A stretch of 15,463 nt of DNA from DAOTZU01 sp034433995 (lineage in GTDB: Bacteria; Chloroflexota; Anaerolineae; UBA1429). The position numbers and the translations under genes are program-made. Of this stretch, positions 8,515 through 14,130 are shown in pieces. Numbering within the stretch: the first letter of the stretch is position 1; every line of letters starts with the position of its first letter. The notes under the pieces were generated by a model. The model searched no databases, was not told the DNA's origin, and saw only the letters and a list, made by a program, of their open reading frames with translations. The stretch covers positions 1 through 15,463 of the forward strand of contig DAOTZU010000020.1 in the NCBI GenBank assembly GCA_034433995.1, in the 5' to 3' direction.

Positions 8515-9276
8515 ATGTCTCCGGTGACCGCCGCCCTGCGCCCGATGTGGGCGGATCTCCATATCCACACGGTGCTTTCGGCGTGTGCGGAGGTGGAGAT
8601 GATTCCCCCGCTGATCGTGCGGCGCGCCCGCGAGCTGGGCCTGGGGGTCATCGCCATCACCGACCACAACACGGCAGAGAATGTGCAAGCCGTGGGCGAG
8701 GCCGCAGCGGGTTCCGGCGTGAGCGTCCTGGCCGGGATGGAGGTGCAGACGCGGGAAGAGATCCACGTGATCTGCCTGTTCGATACCGCGGAACAGGCCT
8801 TGGCCTGGCAGGAGGTGGTCTATGCGCACCTCCCGCCCCTTAAAAACCGCGCCGAGGTGTTTGGCGCCCAGTTCGTTGTGGACCGACTGGGCGATTTTGT
8901 GCGCGAAAACGAACGCTTGCTGCTCACCTCCACGGCGCTGGGCATCGAACAAGTGGTAGAGGGCGTGCGGGCCTTGGGTGGGTTGCCCATCGCCGCCCAT
9001 GCGGATCGCCCGTCCTACAGTATCTTGGCGAACTTGGGGTTCATCCCCCCAGGGTTAGCCTTGGCCGCAGTGGAGCTTTCGGGGCGGATCTCGCCGGAGG
9101 AGGCGCTGCAGCGCCATCCTTCTTTGGCGGGATGGCCCTTGCTCATCTCTGGCGATGCCCATCGTCTGAGCGAGATGCGCGCGGCCACCCTCATCACCTG
9201 GGCCGAGCCCAGCGTGAGGGAATTGGAGCGCGCCCTGCACGGCCAGGAGGGGCGGCGCATCAAGTTGTTGCCTTGA
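8515..9276 (+). CDS. PHP-domain metal-dependent phosphoesterase
   Basis: A 253-residue cytoplasmic protein of the polymerase-and-histidinol-phosphatase (PHP) superfamily, which uses a multi-metal site to hydrolyse phosphoesters. Metal ligands are visible in order: DLHIHT (H16, H18), ITDHN (D50, H51), GMEV (E76), IHV (H84), AAHADRPS (H162) and ISGDAH (D214, H216). It has no DNA polymerase context, and its length suits a free-standing PHP phosphatase of the TrpH/YciV kind (those act on nucleotide phosphates), but the substrate is not known. GAGGGG is very close (2 nt) to the chosen ATG; Met11 is an alternative start without a better site. Its place between DRTGG genes and nuoE implies degradation of a small signal nucleotide or of a phosphorylated regulator; that is inference. 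Confidence 0.88.
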   Translation: MSPVTAALRPMWADLHIHTVLSACAEVEMIPPLIVRRARELGLGVIAITDHNTAENVQAVGEAAAGSGVSVLAGMEVQTREEIHVICLFDTAEQALAWQEVVYAHLPPLKNRAEVFGAQFVVDRLGDFVRENERLLLTSTALGIEQVVEGVRALGGLPIAAHADRPSYSILANLGFIPPGLALAAVELSGRISPEEALQRHPSLAGWPLLISGDAHRLSEMRAATLITWAEPSVRELERALHGQEGRRIKLLP

Positions 9277-9282
9277 CCACAG

Positions 9283-9307
9283 CAACCTGATCAGGTTGTT
9301 GAACAAC
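9283..9307. promoter_or_regulatory. Two overlapping perfect inverted repeats upstream of nuoE
   Basis: CAACCTGATCAGGTTG (9283-9298) is a 16-nt perfect palindrome. Overlapping it is GTTGTT-G-AACAAC (9295-9307). They occupy the 46-nt gap between the PHP stop and the nuoE start and end just before its Shine-Dalgarno site. They could be a protein-binding operator, or mutually exclusive RNA hairpins that tune nuoE translation. No good promoter accompanies them. Confidence 0.4.
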
Positions 9308-9310
9308 TTT

Positions 9311-9315
9311 GGAGG
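9311..9315 (+). promoter_or_regulatory. Ribosome binding site fixing the nuoE start
   Basis: GGAGG 7 nt before the GTG at 9323. An upstream in-frame TTG at 9296 would lie within the palindromes and has no such site, so GTG 9323 is preferred. Confidence 0.75.
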
Positions 9316-9322
9316 GAATCAC

Positions 9323-9808
9323 GTGCACGAGGAAAAAAGCTTGGTTGAAGAGACCTTGGACCTGGCGCCCCTTGATGAGGTCATCGAGGCACACCGCTCC
9401 GAGCCCGGCGCGGTCATCCCCGTTTTGCAGAAGGCCCAGGCGATCTATGGGTACCTGCCCCCGGAGGTCCTTAGGCATGTGGCCAAAGGGTTGGGGGTCT
9501 CGTTGAGCCAGGTCTATGGCGTGGCCACTTTTTACGCGCAGTTTTACTTGGAGCGGCGGGGGCGCAACACGGTGCGCTGCTGCGACGGCACCGCCTGCCA
9601 CGTGCGCGGCGCGGCCAAGATCATCTCGGCCCTGGAGCAAGCGCTGGGGATCAAGGCCGGCCAGACGACACCGGATTACCGTGTCACCCTCGAAGTGGTG
9701 TACTGCTTGGGTTCCTGCGGCCTTTCCCCCGTCATGGTGATCAACGATCAGGTGGTGGGCCGGCTGGTGCCCGAAAAAGCGGTGCAGTTGGTGCGCGAGC
9801 TGAAATAG
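9323..9808 (+). CDS. nuoE: NuoE/HydC-type [2Fe-2S] thioredoxin-like subunit of NAD-linked oxidoreductase
   Basis: A 161-residue soluble protein equivalent to the 24-kDa subunit of complex I and to HydC/HylC of NAD-linked hydrogenases and formate dehydrogenases. The N-terminal helical part (about 15-75, with VIPVLQKAQ and VYGVATFYAQF) is followed by the thioredoxin-like [2Fe-2S] domain with the canonical ligands CDGTAC (C87, C92) and CLGSC (C128, C132). It normally docks on the NuoF subunit; the NuoF fusion is encoded three genes downstream. Its start is GTG with GGAGG 7 nt upstream. The stop codon overlaps the next gene start by one base, implying translational coupling. Confident as a family call; whether it serves a formate dehydrogenase or an unseen hydrogenase is inferred from the neighbours. 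Confidence 0.93.
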   Translation: MHEEKSLVEETLDLAPLDEVIEAHRSEPGAVIPVLQKAQAIYGYLPPEVLRHVAKGLGVSLSQVYGVATFYAQFYLERRGRNTVRCCDGTACHVRGAAKIISALEQALGIKAGQTTPDYRVTLEVVYCLGSCGLSPVMVINDQVVGRLVPEKAVQLVRELK

Positions 9809-10371
9809 TGCGCGAGTTATCCCTGCATATTTTGGATCTTTTACAAAACAGCTTGGAGGCCGGGGCCAACCGCCTGGAGCTGGAGATCATCGAGGACACG
9901 AAACAGAACCTGTTGACCATCACCGTCGCCGATAACGGGCGCGGCATGGACGCCGAGACGCTGCGGCGGGTCAGCGATCCGTTCTTTACCACCCGTACCA
10001 CACGCCAGGTGGGCCTGGGGATCCCTTTGTTCAAGGCCGCTGCCCAGCGCTGCGGCGGGGATTTGGTCATCACCTCGCAACCGGGCACGGGCACCCGGGT
10101 CGTGGCCACCTTTCAGTGGGATCATATTGACCGCGCCCCCCTGGGCGACCTGCCCAGCACGCTCCTGAGCGTGCTTCTGACCCGCCCGGATTGCGAGGTG
10201 CGCTACCGCCATCGGGTGGATGGACGCGAATTCGCCTTCGACACCCAGGAGATACGCCAGGCACTGGGCGAGGTGCCGTTGACCCATCCCCAGGTGCGGG
10301 CTTGGCTGGAGGATTATCTGCGGCAGGGTTACGCGGAATTATATCACGCTTCGGAGGACGGCCAGGGCTAA
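9808..10371 (+). CDS. Small GHKL (histidine-kinase-like) ATPase
   Basis: A 187-residue cytoplasmic protein with a complete GHKL ATP-binding core but no dimerisation/phospho-His domain: N-box DLLQNSLEA (N14), G1 DNGRGM (D42-M47), F-box DPFFTTR (58-63) and G2 VGLGIPL (68-74). Residues from about 105 to the end carry an extension without a recognisable domain. GTG start overlaps the nuoE stop by one base. ATPases of this sort are commonly placed beside nuoE in operons of multi-subunit [FeFe] hydrogenases; no biochemical role is established that I can cite. It might act as a protein kinase, as an anti-sigma-like switch, or in assembly. It is the second GHKL domain in the operon. Confidence 0.87.
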   Translation: MRELSLHILDLLQNSLEAGANRLELEIIEDTKQNLLTITVADNGRGMDAETLRRVSDPFFTTRTTRQVGLGIPLFKAAAQRCGGDLVITSQPGTGTRVVATFQWDHIDRAPLGDLPSTLLSVLLTRPDCEVRYRHRVDGREFAFDTQEIRQALGEVPLTHPQVRAWLEDYLRQGYAELYHASEDGQG

Positions 10372-10401
10372 ACCCCGCCGTCCCAGCATTGAGGAGGGAA
10401 A

Positions 10402-10776
10402 ATGCCCAAGATCAAGTCGTTAGAGGAGCTGCGCAAACTCCGCGAGCAGGTGCAGAGCGAGATCACCACGCGCACCGAGACCGGCACGACCATCATCATC
10501 GGCATGGGCACCTGCGGCATCGCCGCCGGGGCCCGCGAGACGATGCGCGCCATCTTGGAGGAGCTGCACAAGCGCAATATCGAGGCCCATGTGGCCACGG
10601 TGGGCTGCATCGGCATGTGCGCCCGGGAGCCTTTGGTGGATATCGAACAGGCGGGCAAGCCACGGATCACCTATGGCAATATCACCGCGCACAAAGTGCC
10701 ACGCCTGATTGAGGAGCACCTCATCAACGGCCACGTCATCGAAGAGTGGACGGTGGGCCGTTTAGCACAGCAATAA
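10402..10776 (+). CDS. Small thioredoxin-like ferredoxin-family protein with three cysteines
   Basis: A 124-residue soluble protein. A short charged helix (6-20) precedes a thioredoxin-like ferredoxin fold with GMGTCGIAAGA (C38) and VGCIGMCAREP (C69, C73). The classical fold uses C-x4-C plus C-x3-C; here the position after C38 is Ala, so only three cysteines exist in the whole protein. This GTCGIAAGA form is, as I recall the family, usual for the stand-alone copy in hydrogenase operons, so it is probably not a mutation, but it raises the question of the fourth ligand. GAGGAGGG lies just upstream of the ATG. It precedes the NuoF fusion, whose own N-terminal domain is of the same fold with all four cysteines. 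Likely an electron carrier or docking subunit. Confidence 0.86.
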   Translation: MPKIKSLEELRKLREQVQSEITTRTETGTTIIIGMGTCGIAAGARETMRAILEELHKRNIEAHVATVGCIGMCAREPLVDIEQAGKPRITYGNITAHKVPRLIEEHLINGHVIEEWTVGRLAQQ

Positions 10777-10804
10777 CCTATCATCTCGTCCAGGAGGACA
10801 CGGC

Positions 10805-13800
10805 ATGGCAGAGAAACTATACCGGGCGAACGTCCTGGTATGTAAAGGCACGGGCTGCACCGCTTCGGGCGCGGAGCCCCTCTTCAAGGCCTTGCAGGCG
10901 GAGGTGGCCCGTCGCGGCTTGCGCGATGAAGTGCGGGTGGTGGAGACGGGCTGCCGGGGCTTTTGCGCCATGGGCCCGGTGATGATCATCTACCCAGAGG
11001 GCATTTTTTATTGCCAGGTGCACTCCCCCGATGTAGCAGAAGTGGTGGAAGAGACCCTGGTCAAAGGGCGCGTGGTGGAACGCTTGACCTACAAAGAGCC
11101 CCTCACCCACCAAGCCATCCCCCTCTACCACGATATCCCCTTCTATGGTAAGCAACTGCGCCTCACCCTGCGCAACTGCGGCCTCATTGATCCGGAGAAC
11201 ATCGATGAATACATCGCCCGCGGCGGCTACGAGGCCTTGGGCAAGGCGCTGACCACGATGACGCCCGAACAGGTGATTGACGAGGTCAAACGTTCCGGGC
11301 TGCGGGGGCGCGGCGGGGCCGGCTTTCTCACCGGGCTCAAGTGGGAGCTGACCCAAAAGGCCCCCGGCGACATCAAATATGTGGTCTGCAACGCCGACGA
11401 GGGCGACCCCGGCGCCTTCATGGACCGCTCGATCTTGGAGGGCGATCCCCACTCGGTGTTGGAGGGGATGGCCATTGCCGCCTACGCCATCGGCGCCCGC
11501 GAGGGGTATATCTATTGCCGTGCCGAGTATCCCCTGGCCATCAAGCGTTTGCAGATCGCCATCAAGCAAGCCAAAGAGTATGGCCTGCTGGGCGAGAACA
11601 TCTTGGGCACGAATTTCAGCTTTGACCTCAAAATCAAGGAGGGCGCCGGCGCCTTTGTCTGCGGCGAGGAGACGGCCTTGATCGCCTCCATCGAGGGCCG
11701 GCGCGGCGAGCCGCGGCCCCGGCCGCCTTTCCCGGCGGTGGCGGGCCTGTGGGGCAAGCCCACCAACAACAACAACGTCAAGAGTTACGCCAACGTCCCG
11801 CAGATCATCGCCAAGGGCGCCGAGTGGTTCGCCAGCATCGGCCCGCAGCGCAGCCCCGGCACGGCCATCTTTGCCTTGACGGGCAAGGTCAAGAACACCG
11901 GTCTGGTGGAAGTGCCCATGGGCATCACCTTGGGCGAGATCATCTTTGATATCGGCGGCGGCATCTTGAAGAACAAGCGCTTCAAGGCCGTGCAGACCGG
12001 CGGCCCGCTGGGTGGCTGCATCCCCGCCTCCGGCCTGAACCTGAACGTGGATTTCGACTCTTTGCGCCAAGCCGGCGCGGTGATGGGCTCCGGTGGTATG
12101 ATCGTGGTGGACGAAGATACCTGCATGGTCGAGTTCAGCAAGTTCTTCTTGACCTTTGCCACCGCCGAATCCTGCGGCAAGTGCGTGCCCTGCCGCGTGG
12201 GCGGCAAGCGCATGCTGGAGATCCTCACCCGCATCACCCGTGGTGAGGGCAAGCTTGAAGATCTGGAGACCATCGAAAAACTGGCCAAGGGTATGGCCGA
12301 TGCCTCCATCTGCGCCCTGGGCCAGCTCACCCCAGGCCCGGTGCTGAGCGCGTTGCGCTACTTCAAGGATGAGTTCATCGCCCATATCGTGGAAAAGAGA
12401 TGCCCGGCGGGCGTATGCAAGGATCTGGTCCGGGCGCCGTGCACCAACGCCTGCCCGGCGGGGGTGGACGTGCCCAGTTACGTGGCCCTCGTCTCTCAGG
12501 GCAAGTATGCCGAGGGGCTGGAGATCCATCGCAAGCGTAACCCCTTTGCCCTGGTCTGTGGGCGGGTGTGCCCGGCCTTCTGCGAGCGCCGCTGCCGTCG
12601 CGGCGAGCTGGACCAGCCCATCGCCATCCGCCAGATCAAGCGTTTCATGGCCGACCAGGAGCTGAAGAACCCCTGGACGCCGCCCAAGTTGGAGCCGGCC
12701 AAAGGCCGCAAAGTGGCCATCATCGGTTCCGGCCCGGCCGGGTTGACGGCGGCCCTGCGCCTGGCCCAGTGGGGTTACGAGGTGGTGGTGCACGAGGCCC
12801 TGCCCGTGGCCGGCGGGATGATGGCTGTGGGCATCCCCGAATACCGCCTGCCGAAGGACATCCTCAACGCCGAGATCGAGAACATCAAGCGCGCCGGCGT
12901 CGAGATCCGCTTGAACTCCAAGCTGGGGCGCGATTTTACCCTGGACGATCTGTTCGAGCGGGATGGCTGCGCCGCCGTGATCCTGGCCATCGGGGCGCAG
13001 ATCAGCCGCTCGTTGCGCGTCCCCGGCGAGGACAAGGAGGGCGTCTGGGGCGGCACCGAGTTCCTGCAAGACGTGGCCCTGGGCAAGGCTCCCGATCTGC
13101 GGGGGAAGCGGGTGGCGGTGGTGGGTGGCGGCAACACCGCCATCGATGCCGCCCGCACGGCCATGCGCCTGGGGGCCGCGGAGGTGAACCTGGTCTACCG
13201 CCGCACCCGGGAGGAGATGCCCGCCCAAGAGCTGGAGGTGCAAGAGGCCGAGGAGGAAGGGCTCAAACTGCACTTTCTGGTCAACCCCACCCAGATCATC
13301 GGTGGCGACAAGGTGGAGGGGTTGGAGCTGATCCGCCAGAGCCTGGGCGAGTTCGACGAGAGCGCGCGGCGGCGCCCGCAGCCCATCGAAGGCTCGGAGT
13401 TCATCCTGCCGGTGGATGTGGTCATCGCCGCCATCGGCCAGAGCAGCGATGTGGGCTGCGCGGAGAATTGCGGCGTGGAGTTTAACCGCAACACCACCGT
13501 CAAAGTGAACGACAAACTGAGCACCATGCGGCCGGGCGTCTTTGCCGCCGGCGATGTGGTCCTCGGCCCGGCCACGGTCATCGAGGCAGTGGCCCAAGGG
13601 AACAAGGTGGCCCAGGCGGTGGATGCCTATCTCCAAGAGGGCGAGCCCCTCTCCAAAGAAGAATGGCTGGCCTACGACACGGTGCCCCTCACCTACAAGA
13701 TGGAGGATTACGCCGAGGCCACCCGCGCCGAGATGCCCGTGCAAGAGCCGGCCGTGCGCCGCAACAACTGGCGCGAGGTGGAGTTGGGCTTTACGGAGGC

Positions 13801-13858
13801 CGCCTGCCGAGAAGAGTGCAAACGGTGCCTGCGCTGCGACCTGGAAGAGAAAGAGTAA
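10805..13858 (+). CDS. nuoF: NuoF-GltD fusion: NADH/FMN subunit joined to an NADPH/FAD iron-sulfur oxidoreductase
   Basis: A 1017-residue cytoplasmic redox protein. Residues 1-90 are a thioredoxin-like [2Fe-2S] domain with four ligands (C13, C18, C50, C54). Residues about 115-530 are a NuoF/HydB core: GRGGAGF (168-174) and NADEGDPGAF for FMN/NADH, CGEETALI, and the [4Fe-4S] site ESCGKCVPC (C457, C460, C463) with C503. At H527-C533-C538 is the EKRCPAGVCK motif familiar from HydB-type proteins, but instead of their ferredoxin tail comes a GltD/NfnB-like module: Cys-rich N-part (C546, C550, C585, C589, C593, C597), FAD motif GSGPAGL (641-647), PEYRLPK, a second dinucleotide fold GGGNTAID (774-781) with VYRRTREEMP (NADPH-type arginines R799, R800), and AAGD near 914. 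It ends with C-x3-C-x2-C-x2-C (1001-1011). AGGAGG is 7 nt upstream. It likely passes electrons among NAD(H), NADP(H) and Fe-S partners, including the formate dehydrogenase subunit. Confidence 0.92.
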   Translation: MAEKLYRANVLVCKGTGCTASGAEPLFKALQAEVARRGLRDEVRVVETGCRGFCAMGPVMIIYPEGIFYCQVHSPDVAEVVEETLVKGRVVERLTYKEPLTHQAIPLYHDIPFYGKQLRLTLRNCGLIDPENIDEYIARGGYEALGKALTTMTPEQVIDEVKRSGLRGRGGAGFLTGLKWELTQKAPGDIKYVVCNADEGDPGAFMDRSILEGDPHSVLEGMAIAAYAIGAREGYIYCRAEYPLAIKRLQIAIKQAKEYGLLGENILGTNFSFDLKIKEGAGAFVCGEETALIASIEGRRGEPRPRPPFPAVAGLWGKPTNNNNVKSYANVPQIIAKGAEWFASIGPQRSPGTAIFALTGKVKNTGLVEVPMGITLGEIIFDIGGGILKNKRFKAVQTGGPLGGCIPASGLNLNVDFDSLRQAGAVMGSGGMIVVDEDTCMVEFSKFFLTFATAESCGKCVPCRVGGKRMLEILTRITRGEGKLEDLETIEKLAKGMADASICALGQLTPGPVLSALRYFKDEFIAHIVEKRCPAGVCKDLVRAPCTNACPAGVDVPSYVALVSQGKYAEGLEIHRKRNPFALVCGRVCPAFCERRCRRGELDQPIAIRQIKRFMADQELKNPWTPPKLEPAKGRKVAIIGSGPAGLTAALRLAQWGYEVVVHEALPVAGGMMAVGIPEYRLPKDILNAEIENIKRAGVEIRLNSKLGRDFTLDDLFERDGCAAVILAIGAQISRSLRVPGEDKEGVWGGTEFLQDVALGKAPDLRGKRVAVVGGGNTAIDAARTAMRLGAAEVNLVYRRTREEMPAQELEVQEAEEEGLKLHFLVNPTQIIGGDKVEGLELIRQSLGEFDESARRRPQPIEGSEFILPVDVVIAAIGQSSDVGCAENCGVEFNRNTTVKVNDKLSTMRPGVFAAGDVVLGPATVIEAVAQGNKVAQAVDAYLQEGEPLSKEEWLAYDTVPLTYKMEDYAEATRAEMPVQEPAVRRNNWREVELGFTEAACREECKRCLRCDLEEKE

Positions 13859-13871
13859 CCCGATGTTTTCG

Positions 13872-13927
13872 TTACGAATTTCGTAAAAATTTCCTCAAAA
13901 GGGGTTGAAATTCGTCACGATTTCGGT
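13872..13927. promoter_or_regulatory. Operator-like repeated motif around the fdhA -35 box
   Basis: ACGAATTTCGT (13874-13884, inside TTACGA-ATT-TCGTAA) recurs in inverted orientation as GAAATTCGT at 13907-13915, about 32 bp centre to centre or three helical turns. A third, imperfect copy ACGATTTCG lies at 13918-13926. The second copy overlaps the -35 box and the third sits in the spacer. This looks like a multi-site regulator binding region; the regulator is unknown. Confidence 0.45.
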
Positions 13928-13933
13928 TATAAT
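13905..13933 (+). promoter_or_regulatory. Promoter of the formate dehydrogenase gene
   Basis: TTGAAA (13905-13910), 17-bp spacer, TATAAT (13928-13933), a near-consensus housekeeping promoter. It stands 47 nt after the stop of the NuoF-GltD gene in a noticeably AT-richer stretch. Predicted start is near 13940, so fdhA can be expressed independently of the upstream operon. No clear terminator separates the two, so read-through is also possible. Confidence 0.8.
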
Positions 13934-13939
13934 GTACGG

Positions 13940-14130
13940 CAGAACCTGGGGCTGAGACGCTGGGCACTTGCGGGGACAAGGCATGCGTCGCCAGAGACCT
14001 GGTAGGTCTGCAGAGGGCCGGCTCTCTCTGGCCCCAAAGCGCCCAGGGCCGTGGAGTGACCAAGATGTCCCAAGAAACACGCCTTGTATGTCGTGGCTAT
14101 CTCGCGTACAACATGTAGGAGGAATGGACC
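13940..14130 (+). promoter_or_regulatory. Long structured 5' leader of fdhA
   Basis: About 190 nt lie between the predicted start and the fdhA ATG, far longer than other leaders here. Visible pairing includes GACGC/GCGTC (13956-13960/13985-13989) enclosing CTTG/CAAG, AGACC/GGTCT around 13995-14008, and GGGCC (14015-14019) with GGCCC (14030-14034), which can alternatively pair with GGGCC at 14046-14050. CTGGGC (13960-13965) can also pair with GCCCAG (14041-14046). Mutually exclusive pairs suggest a switch, but GC-rich DNA produces such pairs by chance. No known riboswitch core was recognised. AGGAGG at 14117-14122 serves the gene. Confidence 0.35.

Noticed and set aside
9296..9322. TTG start for nuoE nine codons upstream
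   Set aside because: No ribosome site precedes it and it falls in the palindromes; GTG 9323 has GGAGG at ideal spacing.
10817..13744. Minus-strand open frame of 975 codons
   Set aside because: It lies antisense to the NuoF-GltD gene; its translation is His/Gly/Ala/Asp-rich with no domain, a typical shadow of a GC-rich gene.
13872..13886. TTACGA-ATT-TCGTAA as a terminator of the upstream operon
   Set aside because: The stem is short and AT-rich and is followed by A-rich, not U-rich, sequence; an operator role fits better.
13948..13957. GGGGCTGAGA resembling the thiamine-pyrophosphate riboswitch
   Set aside because: The other conserved segments of that aptamer do not follow in the right order, and the gene is not thiamine-related.
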